Of a stretch of DNA of 64,000 nucleotides, positions 42,825 to 57,800 are shown in pieces. Made by a program: the position numbers and the translations under genes. The number at the start of each line of letters is the position of its first letter. Positions within the stretch are counted from its first letter, which is position 1. The notes beneath the pieces are model-generated. The model saw only the letters and a list, made by a program, of their open reading frames with translations. It had not been told where the DNA came from and ran no database searches. The stretch is from Pontibacter sp. G13. Its GTDB lineage: Bacteria; Bacteroidota; Bacteroidia; J057. The stretch spans positions 2,093,001-2,157,000 of the forward strand of contig NZ_CP134696.1 in NCBI RefSeq assembly GCF_031851795.1. The letters are read 5' to 3'.

Positions 42825-45800
42825 CTATCTCATGAGGGTGATGCTGCCTTTGGCGGTATAGGGTCGGCCATTGAAGCCACGACCCCGGGCCACGTAGACA
42901 TACACCCCTTCCTTGACGGGGATGCCTCCGAAGGTGCCGTCCCAGCCGTCGTCGATGTTATTGGTTTCGTACAGGAGCATGCCCCAGCGAGAGTAGATCT
43001 GGAGATTGTAGGTCTCCACATGGAAACCGGAGAGGTAGAAGACATCGTTGTGTCCATCGCCATTGGGTGAGAAGGCTGAGGGTGCGTACACGGCTGTCTC
43101 TACATCCACGCAGATCTCATTGGACAAACTCACAGCGCCGTTTCCGCCGAGCTCCTCTGCCCAGATCCGGTAGCAATATCTCGGCTGATCCAGGGCGGTC
43201 TGGGTGTCGATGTATTCGAGGATCGTCCCCTGCACGCGGTCCACCATTTCCCACTGGCCGGAGGTGTCATTGAAGACCTCGATGCGATAAGCATCCACAT
43301 TGAACTTCCAGTCCTCGTAAGGGGTCCAGCTCAGGCGCGGCGCACTTCCCACCTTGCCGGCGGTCGTCACCACGGTGTGGGCCTCGTTGGAATATGGCGT
43401 GTAGTTGCCGCAGCTATCTTGGGCGTACATCCGGTAGTGGTAGCTGTGGTTCATGACCCGCACATCCTCGTCGATGAATTTCTCCTCGCCTGGTGGAAGC
43501 GTCGCCACCGTCTGGAAAGTACCTCCGTCCTCGGCTTTTTCGAGGTACATGATCGCCAAGCCCGGCAGGGCAAAGTCCTTCCATTCGATCAGGACTTCGG
43601 CATTGTTTTCAACCGTCGCCCGGACGATCTCGTTGGAGGCGCCTGTGATCCCCTGCTCCGAGAAGATGGCTGTGGTATCACTCCATGCCTCCTCGATCTC
43701 GCGGGTACCGATGGCCTTGATGCGATAGGATACGTCCACGAAGCAGTCCTCGAAGACATCTCCGAATCGGGTCGTCGTACCCGGCACAACTCCCAAGAAG
43801 GAGATGGTATTGAGATTGTAGGATTCGACGCGGTAGATCTCATACTGTGCCACCTCATCCCATCCGCGGTACGGGGTCCAGCTCACGAGCACCTGCCCCG
43901 GAATCGGAACCGCCTTGGCCTCGATGGTACAATGGCGATCGGAAAGCGCCAAGGTCGACTCGGTACCACAGTGATTGGTCACCGTCACCTTGTAGCAATA
44001 GGACCGCACCTCGGTATCCATCCCTTGGTCGATGTAGAGCGTGTCATTGACATAGAAGCTCTCGTATACAGGCACATAGCCTTGTCCGGGTTCCTCTCGG
44101 TAGATGGTGTAATGGTCGAAATCGTCCTCCGGATAGGCCGAGAAGATCACCTCCACCTGACTGGCACTCAGGACACTCACGCGATGGAGACTCACCAGAT
44201 CGGGCTGCACATCGCCGAGAACATTGACCAATTGGCTTTCCGTCACCGTGAAGGTACATCCGAGGGAATCCGTAGCCGTGAGCGACACATCGTACAACCC
44301 CGAAGTGTTGTAGGAATGCACCACTTGGTCGAGCGTGGTGACGCTGGTGTTGCCATCGCCGAAGTTCCATTCCCATTTGGCGATTCCCTTGAGGCCGCTG
44401 CCACTCGCCGTGAAGGTCGCGATCACAGGCGGACAGGACGGATCGTAATCCACGCTGAAGCTCGCCTCTGGATGGTCGAGATTGATCAGATTGATCCGCT
44501 CGAACTCATCGCTACAGCCAAACTGGTCCGTAACCGTCAGCGAAACCGAATAGATTCCATCCTCGGCATAGGTATGCACCGGATTTTGGTCGGTGGACGT
44601 GTTGCCGTCGCCGAAGTCCCACAACCATTGGGTAGGCGCATGGACTGTCTGGTCAAAGAATGACAGTACCGCTGGCGAACAGCTTTGGGTATCAGAGACT
44701 GCGAAATGGGCGACCGGAATCGGACGAATTCCCACCGTCATCACGGCGGTATCGGCACAGCCGTTGGCATCCACGATCTGCAAACTCATGTCGTAGAATC
44801 CTTCCGCCTGGAAGAAGTGGGACACTTGTTGTGAGCTTCCCTTGGAGATTCCATCGAGGTACCATTCCCAACTGACAATCCCTGCCGTGCTGGTGCTGAG
44901 ATCTTCGAACTCAATGGCCGAAGGCACACAGGCGTTGGTGTCGCTGGCGGAGATCATGGCCACGGGCGGCTGGTAGATATCGATGAATCCGATTTCCTCC
45001 ACCGTATCGGTACAGCCCAAGACATTGGTCACAATCAGTTGGACATCGTAGACACCGGCTTGCGAATATCTATGCTGCGGACGCTCCAAGATGGAGGTGT
45101 TGCCATCTCCAAAGTCCCAGAACCAGCCCACAAGCGTCGTATCGGCAATTCCACCCGGCTCAAATGTCACCGTGGTACCCGGACATCCTGCATGCAGGTC
45201 GGCGACAATTTCCATGTCTGGATGCGACAATTGGATCAAGTCAGATTTGCTGACGGTATCGCGGCAACCAATTTCGTCCGTGACGATCAGGCTCACCGTG
45301 TAGTCGCCATCCACGTCGTAGATATGGCTCGGGTGGCGTACTGTGGCGATATTCCCATCTCCGAAGTCCCAGAACCAGCCTGTCAAGAGATGTTCTCCGG
45401 AGGATTGATCCACGAATTGCGTCTCGAATGGCGCACATCCCAGCTGGCCGAGCACCATGAATTCGGCGGTAGGCGATGGGGTGGAAATGACCACTTGTTT
45501 GGCGGAATCCACACAACCTAGATCATCCGTAACTGTCAGGGTAATCTCGTAGGTGCCCGCATCGGTGAAGGAATAGAAGGGCTCCTGGAGGTCTGAGGTA
45601 TCCCCATTGCCGAAGTCCCACATCCAGCCTACGACGGGAGCGGAGGTTGTCTGTGTCAGATCCGTGAAGGTCGGTGCAAATGGCGCACAACCGATGGTAT
45701 CGCTCAGGCTGAATGCTGCCACCGGAGGCACAGACACGCTGATGGCGCCATTCTGCACAATCGTATGGGTACAACCGACCGCATTGGTGACAGTGAGACT

Positions 45801-48800
45801 GACTGTGTACAGACCGGGCGTTTGGTATACATGCGAAGGATGGCGCACAAAACTTCCGGTGCCGTCTCCGAAGTCCCAAGCCCAACTGATCAAGGTGGTA
45901 TCGGCGATGGATTCATCCGTAAAGAAGACTTCCATACCCGGACAGCCCGCTGGCACATCAAAGGTAAAGGCCGCTTCTGGGTTGGAGAGCTTGATGTAGA
46001 CTTCGCGGGTCAAGGTATCACGGCAGCCATTGGCGTCGATGGCGGTCAGGGTGATGTCGTATTCGCCCTCGGTTTGGAAGGTGTGGGTCGGGAATTGCTG
46101 GCTAGAACCATTGCCATCCCCAAAGTCCCAGATCCAACTGGCCAATGGAGTCGTGCTACTTGACAGATCTGAGAAGGTGATTGTCGATGGCGCACAGCCT
46201 AAGGTATCAGGCGTCATGAAATTCGCCACTGGAAGCTCATGGACGGTGATATCCCGGGTGATAGAGCTACCACACCCGAGGTTGTCCGTGGTGGTGAGGC
46301 TCACGGTATAAGTGCCCGGTTGGGTGAATGTGTGGTTCGGATTCTGGGCAGCAGAAGTGTCCCCATCTCCGAATGCCCACGCCCAGTCCACAATGGGTGA
46401 GCTATTTCCGGTGGAATTGTCATTCAGCGTAATCGTCAATGGCGCACAGCCACTCAATGCGGACGGGGTAAATACCGTCGTGGGCGGCGTATGGACTTCG
46501 ACAATCGCCTGCTTCTTGAGGGAATGGCTACATCCCAAGACATTGGTCACGGTCAGCGTAACGGCATAGTCGCCCGCCTGACTGTACAAATGCGTAGGGT
46601 TCTGATCGGTGGAACTGCTGCCATCGCCAAAGTCCCAATCCCAAGCGACGATGGTCGTGTCTGGGATGGATTGGTCCACAAAGCTCATCAATTCTCCCGG
46701 ACATACGCTGGCGGAGCTGGTCGCAAACTCGGCCTGAGGATGAGACAAGCGAATATAAGCGGGCTTCACCAAGGTATCGCGGCAGCTATTGGCATCCACG
46801 ACCACGAGAGAGACATCGTAGAATCCATCGTTTTTGTAGCTATTCGCAGTGAACTGTTGCAGCGAGGCATTGCCATCCCCAAAGGTCCAGATCCAATTGG
46901 TGATCGGTCCATCTCCCTGCTGGGATTGATCGAGGAAGTTCAAGGTGGTCGGGGCACAGCCAATGCTATCGGACGCCGCGAAATTCGCAGTCGGAGCCAC
47001 AAACGACTGGAGCGTCTGGATGGTGGTATCCGTACATCCGTAGCTATCGGTCGCAATCAATCGCACATCGTAGGTGCCCGGGTCCTCGAAGGTGTTGTTG
47101 GGGTTGGTGAAGATCGAACCTGCCTGATCTCCAAAGTCCCATTCCCAGCTGGCAATCGGAGCGGAAGTCACCTGCGTAGTATTGGTGAATTTGACCTGCA
47201 AGGGCGCACACCCACTGGTCGCACTCGGCGTAAAGTCCGAGATCGGGCGCTGGAGCGTCTGGATGATGTCAGCCTTCACGATCTGGTCGGAACAGCCATA
47301 TCGGTTGGTGATCGTCAACGTCACAGAGTAGGTCCCCGGTGTGATGTAAGCATGGAAAGGCGATGGATCAGAGCTGGTGTTCCCGTCCCCAAAGTCCCAG
47401 AGCCAAGATACCAAGGTGGTGTCGGCAATGGATTCATCGCGGAAGAAGATCGTGTCGCCCGGACAGATGATGTCCTTGTCATAGGCAAATTCGGCGGTCG
47501 GATGACTCAACTGGATAAAGTCCGGTTTCTCCATCACACCCACACAGCCTGCAAGATCTGTGACCGTCAAGCTCACCGTGTAGTCGCCATCCGATGCGTA
47601 TGAATGCGTCGGGAATTGCGCCGTGCTGGTATTCCCATCGCCGAAGTCCCACAGCCATCCCGTGATCGGAAGCGTGCTGAGCGTCTGGTCGGTGAACAAG
47701 ATGGTCGCTGGTGCACACCCGAAGGTATCGCTCGATGCAAATTCCGGCTGTGGATGTGGACGCACCACAATTTCCGTCGTGGCGGTATCCTGACAACCAT
47801 GTTCATCAATCGCAATCAAGGCCATCTCATACGTTCCGGTGGTTTGGAAAGCATAGTTGGGGTTCACCAAATTGGAGGTATCTCCCGTCATGAAATCCCA
47901 CTTGTAGGCGACAATTGCGGCATCTGTTCCCGTCGATTGGTTGAAGAATTGGAGATCAAACGGAGGACATCCGATGGTATCTCCCGGTGAGAATGCGGCA
48001 ATCGGATTGCGGAAGACTTCGATCACATCGTCCACGGTATCGGTGGAGCTACAGCCCAACAAGTCCGTGACGGTCAAGGTCACACTGTATCGTCCGGTGT
48101 CTTGGTAGATGTGGAGCGGGTTCTGATCCGTGGCGGTATTTCCATCCCCGAAATTCCAGAGCCAGCTCACCAGGGTGGTATCCGACTGCGAAGTATCGGA
48201 GAATGCCACAGGTGCTTGCTCACAGCCGTTGGTCGGATCAAAGGCAAATCCAATCTCCGGATGGCTCAGACGGATGAAATCGGTCCAAACCAGCGTATCG
48301 CTACAGCCATTCACATCGCCCACCACCAGCGTTACGGTGTAATCTCCATCTGCCGTGTAAGTATGGCTCGGATTGGCTTGGGTGCTTTGGTTTCCATCGC
48401 CGAAGTCCCAGAGGAAGGTAGAGACGCCGTTGATCCCGGAGGCCAATTGCGAGAACTCAACCGTCATCGGCGCACATCCTCTCCGGCGATCCGCCGTGAA
48501 GTCGGAAACGGGAATCGGATTCACGGTGAATGCAATCGTGGTATCCGCCGCACAGCCATTTCCATCAAATACCGTCAAGGTCGTGGTGTAGGAGCCGGCA
48601 GCGAGATAGGTATGCTGAGGATGCTGGGAAATGGAGGAATTGCCATCTCCAAAGTCCCATGACCAGAAGATCACCGGAGCGGCAAACCCTACGGATTGAT
48701 CCAAGAAGTCCACTGCGAATGGCGCACAACCTTCGATATCCGGCACCATGAATTGGGCAATCGGCGGCTGAATCACCTCGACTACGCCTGTCTCGGTATC

Positions 48801-51800
48801 GGTACACCCAAAGACATTGGTGATTTGCAACGTCACTGTGTAGGTACCCGGCTGGGTGTAGGTATGTATCGGGAATGCTCCAGAGGCGGTATCTCCATCT
48901 CCAAAGTCCCAGACCCAATTAGTCAGGGGCACATCCGGAATCGAGAGATCGAAGAATTGAAGTGGTGCATTTGGACAAATGACATCTGCATCTACAGCGA
49001 AACTGGCAATCGGTCGGGTCAAGGTAATGTAGTCCACCTTGGTCGCCGTATCCCTACAACCAAATTCATCCGCTACAATCAAACGCACACTGTAGGTCCC
49101 GGACTGATCGTAGGTATGGACAGGACTTTGGAGGTAGCTGGTATCGCCGTCTCCAAAGGTCCATTGCCAATCGGTCAGGGTATTTCCACTGGTAGTCAGG
49201 TCGAACAATTGCACAAACTCTGCACAACCTGCCGTATCGCTGGAAGCAAAATCTGCTTCCGGACGCTCGTAAATGTTGATTCGCAAGCTATCCGTAGCCG
49301 TACATCCCAGGGCATCCACCGCAGTCAGCGTCACCAAATAGCTCCCAGCAGTCCCATAGAAGATGTTCGGCTCCTGCACGGACGTGGTATCTCCATTTCC
49401 GAAGTCCCAAGCCCAGCTGACAATCGGGGCGGGATTTCCAGCGGAGAGATTGGTCAATGCGATGCTTTGAGGCACACAGCCGTTGGTGTCCGAGGCCGCA
49501 AAATCAACCGTTGGCGGATGGTAAATCTCGATGTAATTAGACTTCACGATCGTATCCTGACACCCCAGGACATTGGTGATGATCAGGGTCACATCGTATT
49601 CGCCTTCGGTGGTGTAGGTATGGGAAGTATGCTGTCCATTTCCAGTAGTGCCATCTCCGAAGTTCCAGAACCAGTTCACGATGGTCGTATCCGGTGTCGA
49701 GGCATCCGTGAAGGAAACGGTGGTGGCCGGACAGACAGATTGCTGATCGACATTGAAATCCGCGACCGGATGGCTCAATCTGATGAGCGCCGGTTTGACG
49801 ATGGTATCGGTACAGCCCTCCAAATCCGTCACGATCAAGGAGACTCCATAGATTCCGTCCGCGGTGTATGTGTGAAGCGGCACAGGCAAATTGGAGGTAT
49901 TTCCGTCCCCGAAGTTCCATTGCCATTGCACGAATGGGGCAGGTCCGGTACTCTGATCGAAGAAGGTGATCATCGCTGGCGCACATCCGAGTGAATCATT
50001 CGGAGTAAACGCGGCAATAGGATTCGGATGAATCACCACACTCTGATGGGTGGTATCTGCACAGCCGAGTGCGTCAGTCGCGATCAATTGTACCACATAG
50101 GTGCCCGTATCGGCCCAAGTATGGGTCGGAGCTTCCACCCCAGAAGTGTTTCCGTCGCCGAAGTCCCACTGCCAGAGGGTAACCGGATGGCTATTTTCCA
50201 CCGTTCCATTGGCGATATCCAAGGTCAGGCTTCCACAGCCTTCCAAACTTGCCAAGGTGAATGCCGCAACTGGGGGATCGATCACATCGATCAGCTGGGT
50301 GAGTTCCAGGGTTTCGGAGCAGCCAAGGACATTGGTGACCGTCAGGCGCACCGTGTATTGGCCAGCCTGTGTATAGAGCTTTGTCGGGTTTTGATCCGTC
50401 GATGCCGTGCCGTCGCCAAATTCCCACAACCAGCTGGCAAGGGTCGTATCGCCTATCGTCTCATCGGAGAATTGGATGGAGATTCCCGGACACACTTCTG
50501 TCTGATCAGCTGAAAAATCTACCACGGGACGAGACAGGCGGATGTATTCGGAGCGGACCATCGTATCGCGACAGCCGTTGAAGTCCTCCACGATCAATTG
50601 CACATCGTACAGTCCATCCGCAGCATAGGTATGGGTCGGGAAGCTCAAAGTAGAGGTATTCCCATCTCCAAAGTCCCAAAAGTGACTCGTCAGGGTATTG
50701 GGTCCATTGGACATATTCACGAAGACCACATCTCTGGGCGAACACCCCAAAGTATCCGGACTCATGAAGGATGCTGTCGGAAGGGGATGTACCTCGATAT
50801 CGATTCGGGTGGTATCGGTACAGCCATTTTGGTCTGTCGCCACCAATTCAACGGTGTAGGTTCCCGCCGTATCGTAGGTATGACTTGGTGCAGGAACGAC
50901 CGATTGGTTGCCGTCTCCAAAGTCCCAAGCATAGGCGACAATCGGCCAAGTCGCCGCTGCACTATTGTTGGTGAAGTCCACCGCGAGTGGCATACAGCCC
51001 TCCAAATCTGAAGGCGCAAATGCCGTGGCAGGCTTGGTAGCTACCTCGATGTAGTCAGTCAGCAAGAGTGTATCGCTACAACCCAATGCATTGGTCACGA
51101 CGAGTGAAACGTCATACATTCCGGAAGCGGTGTAGAGGTGGCTTGGGTGCTGTTGGTTGGAAAAAAAGCCGTCTCCGAAATCCCACAACCAAGAGACGAT
51201 CGTCGTATCCGGAATCGAGGTGTCAGAGAAATCCACTTGTCCGCCCGGACAAATCTCTGTCGTATTGCTCGTAAATTGTGCCTGCGGATGACTCAAGCGA
51301 ATGAGCTGCGGCTGAACCACCGTATCGCTACAGCCAAATTGGTCGAAGATGACCAACTGGACATCGTATATCCCATCCGCGACATACAAGTGACCCGGGT
51401 GTTGGCTGATTTTTTGTTTCCCGTCTCCGAATGACCATTCCCAACCTACGATATTCGCAGTGCCGACCGATAGATCTGTAAACAGCACGGTCTGAGGCGC
51501 ACACCCAACTTCGAGATTGCTGACGAATGCCGCTTGGGGCAGATCATGCACAGTGATCGAGGTCGATGAGGTTCCCGTACAGCCTTCTCCGTCAATGGTC
51601 GTCAGGGTGACCGTGTAGGTTCCCGCGGTTGTGTAGGTATGGGATGGATGTTGATCGGTGCTGGAATTTCCATCCCCAAAGTTCCAAGCCCAACTCGCCA
51701 ATGGGGTTGAACCGGAAGCGACCACGGTACTATCCGAAAACGCTACTGCCAATGGTCGGCAGCCAGCGGTATCGGAAACCCCGAATGCCACGGCTGGGGG

Positions 51801-54800
51801 CGTAACCACAAACAGCGTATCGGAATAGGTCGCGGTCTGGGTACATCCCAACACATTGGTGATGGTCAAGCTCACGGTGTAGGCTCCTGGGTTGGCATAG
51901 GTATGGGAAGGGTGTTGATCTGTGGAAGCCTGCCCGTCTCCGAAGTTCCAGAGCCATGACACCAAGGTCGTATCTGGAATCGAAGTATCAGTGAAATTCA
52001 CCGTGAGATTGGGACAGCCTCGCGTTTCATCCAAAGAGAAACTGGCCGTTGGACGAGTCAGGCGAATGTACTCGTCCCGCACGACCGTATCGCGACATCC
52101 AAACAGATCTACGACCTGCAACTCCACGCGGAAGGTATCGTCGGAAGCGTAGGTATGCACGGGATGCTGAGCATTTGAAGTATTGCCATCCCCGAAATCC
52201 CACGTCCATTGTACAAGATTGTTCGGGCCTGTCGTCAGATCCGTGAAGGAAACATCCTGTGGAGAACAACCCACCCGGGGCGTACCGGAGAAGTCTGCCA
52301 CCGGAAGTTCCAAGGACGTAACCGATTGGAAGGTCGTATCCGCACAGCCTCGGTCATCTGTCGCTATCAGGGTTACCGTGTACACGCCAGCAGTATCGAA
52401 CGTGTAGCTCGGCGACTGGATATTGGCACTGGCTCCGTTTCCGAAATCCCACTGCCAATCCACGACATTGGCACCCGCAGCGGCACTACTCTGATCCGTC
52501 GGAGCCCATGTAAAGGGACGACAGCCCACCATCGAAGGCGCGGTGAATTGGGCGGTAGGAGGCGCGTAAATCTCCACGGCAGACGCCAATTCGATGGTAT
52601 CGCGGCAACCGACCGCATTGGTCACCACCAGCGTCACATCGTACACGCCGGGTGTCTGATAGGTGTGGCTCGGGTGCTGCTGGTTGGAGAAGAAACCGTC
52701 CCCGAAGTTCCACTCCCAAGTGGTGAGGGTGGTATCAGGCAAGGTCGTATCGGTGAAGTCCACGGTCAGTCCGGGACATCCATTCGTGATATTTTGGGTG
52801 AATGCCGCTGTGGGACGGGAAATGTCCACATAGTTGGCGCGCGTCAAGGTATCGCGGCAACCGTTGAGATCCGTCACCACCAAGGTCACGTCAAAGCTGC
52901 CATTGGTCGAATACACATGGGAGGGCGTCTGGTTGCTGGAAGAATCGCCATCTCCAAAGGACCATGCATAGGAAACCAGCGGCGCACTCCCCAAGCTGAC
53001 ATTCACAAAGTCTACCGTCGCGAAGGTACAGCCCGATGTTCCGTTGGAGAAGAAATCCGCCGTCGGCACTTCGTGGATCGTGATGCTCTGAGACGTGCTG
53101 GCGGTACAGCCATTGTCATCCGATATATCCAGCGTGATGGTGTAGGTGCCCGCAGCCGTGTACGTGTGGACGGGATCTTCCAAAACTGAGGAATCGCCAT
53201 CTCCAAAGGACCACGCAAAGCTGCTCACCTGTGAGATCGTGCCAATGGACGTATTCGTGAAAGCAATTTCATAAGGGACACACCCTGCCGTATCCGAAAC
53301 CGCAAAGTCTGGCGTTGGCGGCAGCAGGATCTCGATCGCGTCATTCACCAAGACCGTATCGCTACAGCCGTTCACATTGGTCACGATCAATTGGACATCG
53401 TACGTCCCCGCAGCTGCATAGCTATGCGTGGGATGTTGGGCCGTGCTGGTGTTCCCATCGCCAAAGTCCCAAGCCCAATTCGTCAGGGTCGTATCCGGCA
53501 CACTCGTATCTGTGAAATGAATCGGGGTACCGGGGCAGACCTCGTCGTCATCCACCGTAAAACTCGGCGCAGGGCGAGACAATCGAATGTAATTGGTCTT
53601 GAATACCGTATCGCGACAGCCAGCCAAATCCTCCACGCGAAGCCTCACCAAATATGGGCCATCTGAAGCGTAGGTATGCACGGGATGCTGAACATTCGAA
53701 GTATTGCCATCCCCGAAATCCCACGTCCATTGTACAAGATTGTTCGGGCCTGTCGTCAGATCCGTGAAGGAAACATCCTGTGGCGAACAACCCACCCGAG
53801 GTGTACCGGAGAAGTCTGCCACCGGAAGCTCCAAGGACGTGACCGATTGGAAGGTCGTATCCGCGCAGCCTCGGTCATCTGTCGCTATCAGGGTTACCGT
53901 GTACACGCCAGCAGTGTCGAACGTGTAGCTCGGCGACTGGATATTGGCACTGGCTCCGTTTCCGAAATCCCACTGCCAATCCACGACATTGGCACCCGCA
54001 GCGGCACTACTCTGATCCGTCGGAGCCCATGTAAAGGGACGACAGCCCCCCATCGAAGGCGCGGTGAATTGGGCGGTAGGAGGCGCGTAAATCTCCACGG
54101 CAGACGCCAATTCGATGGTATCGCGGCAACCGACCGCATTGGTCACCACCAGCGTCACATCGTACACACCGGGTGTCTGATAGGTGTGACTCGGGTGCTG
54201 CTGGTTGGAGAAGAAACCGTCCCCGAAGTTCCACTCCCAAGTGGTGAGGGTGGTATCAGGCAAGGTCGTATCGGTGAAGTCCACGGTCAGTCCGGGACAT
54301 CCATTCGTGATATTTTGGGTGAATGCCGCGGTTGGGCGGGAAATGTCCACATAGTTGGCGCGCGTCAAGGTATCGCGGCAACCGTTGAGATCCGTCACCA
54401 CCAAGGTCACGTCAAAGCTGCCATTGGTCGAATACACATGGGAGGGCGTCTGGTTGCTGGAAGAATCGCCATCTCCAAAGGACCATGCGTAGGAAACCAG
54501 CGGCGCACTCCCCAAGCTGACATTCACAAAGTCTATCGTCGCGAAGGTACAGCCAGATGTTCCGTTGGAGAAGAAATCCGCCGTCGGCACTTCGTGGATC
54601 GTGATGCTCTGAGACGTGCTGGCGGTACAGCCATTGTCATCCGCTATATCCAGCGTGATGGTGTAGGTGCCCGCAGCCGTGTACGTGTGGACGGGATCTT
54701 CCAAAACTGAGGAATCGCCATCTCCAAAGGACCACGCAAAGCTGCTCACCTGTGAAATCGTGCCAATGGACGTATTCGTGAAAGCAATTTCATAAGGGAC

Positions 54801-57800
54801 ACACCCTGCCGTATCCGAAACCGCAAAGTCTGGCGTTGGCGGCAGCAGGATCTCGATCGCGTCATTCATCAAGACCGTATCGCTACACCCGTTCACATTG
54901 GTCACGATCAATTGGACATCGTACGTCCCCGCAGCTGCATAGCTATGCGTGGGATGTTGGGCCGTGCTGGTGTTCCCATCGCCAAAGTCCCAAGCCCAAT
55001 TCGTCAGCGTCGTATCCGGCACACTCGTATCTGTGAAATGGATCGGGGTACCGGGGCAGACCTCGTCGTCATCCACTGTAAAGCTAGGAGCAGGACGAGT
55101 CAGTCGGATATAATCCGTCATGACCACCGTATCTCGACAGCCAGCCAAATCCTCCACGCGAAGTTCCACTGTGTATGTTCCATCGAGGAGATAGGAATGG
55201 ATGGGGTGTTGGACAGAATCGGAGTTTCCATCTCCAAAGTGCCATTCCCAGCTTGTTAGATTCCGAGGCCCTGTAGATATGTCGGTGAAATTGATGGCCT
55301 GAGGCGCACATCCCACTTGGGGAACTCCCACTAGATTCGCAGTCGGCAACACCAATGACTCTACCGTCTGAGTAGTGGTATCGGGACATCCCCGGCTATC
55401 GGTGGCAATCAGCGTGACCGTGTATACACCCGCGGAATCGTAGGTATAACTCGGATGCTGGTTTCCGGAAGTGGCTCCATTTCCAAAGTCCCATGCCCAT
55501 GCTACCACAGTCGCTCCCGCAGAGGCGCTACTTGCCTCAGTCCAAGAAACGGTAAAAGGCGTACAGCCAGCCCCAGCAGAAGGCGTCATCACAGCGGTGG
55601 GGGGAGCATAAATTTGCACAGCAGAGGAAACCGTCAGCGTATCCGAACAGCCCTCGACATTGGTCACCACCAGGGTCACATCATAAGCCCCCGCGGTGGC
55701 AAATTCATGCACGGGATTTTGCTGGGTGCTGGATTGGCCATCCCCAAAATCCCACAACCAGCTGACTAGCGTGGTATCTGGCACGGATGTATCGGTGAAT
55801 TGAACCGAGAGGTCCGGACAGCCTGCGTTCTGGTCTTGGGTGAATGCAGCTGTCGGTCTGGAAATCGTGATGTAGCTCGGACGAATCAAGGTATCTCGAC
55901 ATCCATTCACATCGGTGATAATGAGTGAAATATCATATACACCATCCACCCCATAAACATGCGTAGGAGAAGCATCTGTGGAAGTATTCCCATCGCCAAA
56001 GTCCCACAGGTAGTCCACCAAGACAGCAGGACCCGTCGAAGCATTGGTGAAGGAGATCGGCGTGTAGGTACAGCCGCGCGTGGCATTGGCAAAGAAGTCC
56101 GCAGTGGGGATATCATTCACCGTGATCGCGCGAGTGGTTACAGCCGTACAGCCATTGCCATCCGTCGCCTGAAGCGTCACCGTGTAGGTACCAGGAGTCG
56201 GGAATAGGTGGCTCGGATTTTCCAGAATGGAAGTATCGCCATCCCCAAAATCCCATGCATAGCTGGCAATCGCAGAGACCGTCCCAAAGGAGGTATTCGT
56301 GAAGTCCACTGCGAATGGCGCACATCCGACACTATCCACTACCGTAAAGGCTGGCGTCGGAGGAATATAGACCTCCACAGCATTGACCAGTTCCAAGGTA
56401 TCCTGACAACCCACTGCATTGGTCACCACCAAGCGAACTGTGTAATTGCCTTGGCTGGCGTAGGTATGACTGGGGTTTTGGAGCGTGGAAGCTAGTCCAT
56501 CGCCGAATTCCCACACCCAACCCACAATCGTGGTATCTGAAGTCGAGAGATCGGTGAAGTTCACAGTCAAGCCCGAGCAACCCGCAGCTACATCGGTATT
56601 GAAAGCTGCCACTGGAGGCCGAAGTCCAATGTAATCGGTCTTCTCCACCGTATCCCGGCAGCCATTCACATCTTCCATGATCAAGGTAACCGTGTAGTCG
56701 CCGTTGGAAGAATAGGTGTGGACGGGGTTTTGGCTGGAGGAAGTATTTCCATCTCCAAAGTCCCACTCCCATGCCACAGCCGGGAAAGCTCCCGTGCTTT
56801 GGTCCACGAAACTGATGCTCACGGGTGCGCACGAGAGGGTTTCATTCGCAGTGAAATCAGCCGTCGGCAAGGGATGGGAAATCACCTCGGTCAAGGTGGT
56901 ATCTGCACAGCCATTGCCATCCACGACGATTAATTGCACTTGGTAGGTATCGGCCACTGCGAAAGTGATGGCCAACGGGTCTTCCAGATTCGAAGTTTCA
57001 CCATTGCCAAAATCCCAAGCCCAGGTGACCAGCGGTGAGGAGCCTATGGTCGATTGATCCTCAAAATCCACTTCAAATGGCGTACAACCTGCAATATCCA
57101 GCGGTTGCGTAATCGCCGTAGGAGGCGTAAAAATATCGATCAGGCCATTGACCTCGATGGTATCTGTACAGCCCTGATCATTGGTTACGACCAGCTGCAC
57201 ATCGAATTTTCCAGCGGAGTCAAACACATGCACGGGATGTTGGAGGGTGGAAGTTCCGCCATCTCCAAAGTCCCATTCCCAACCCACAATCGGATGATCA
57301 GGCGTGCTGAGATCCGTGAATTGGACCGACAAGCCCGGACATCCTTCCCTGACGTCTTGGGTAAAGTCCGCCGTGGGATGAGTCAATCGAATGTAATTGG
57401 TATAGGTCGTGTCATCCACACAGCCATTTACATCCATGACTGTCAAAGTCACATCGTAGGTACCATCTGCCGCATAGGTGTAGGTGGGATTTTTGAAGCC
57501 GGAAGAACCGCCATCTCCAAAGTCCCAAGTCCAAGTGGCGATCCCGTAGAATCCTGTAGATTGATCCGTGAAAGTCAAGCTATGTGGCGCACACCCAAAT
57601 GTATCGGCCGTGGCCAAATCCGCAGTCGGAAGCGGAAAGGCAATGATGGTTTGGTAGGTGGTATCTGCACACCCATTGTCATCCGAAGTGATCAAGCGCA
57701 CCTGGTAGGTTCCTGCGCTGTCAAAGGTGTAGGAAGGGCTTTGGACGAATGAGGAATCCCCATTGCCGAAGTCCCAGCGCCAGTCGATGATGGTGCCATC

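Noticed and set aside
42425-42861. Several short GC-rich frames next to leader copy C
   Set aside because: They lie in structured repeat sequence, on both strands, with no family features.
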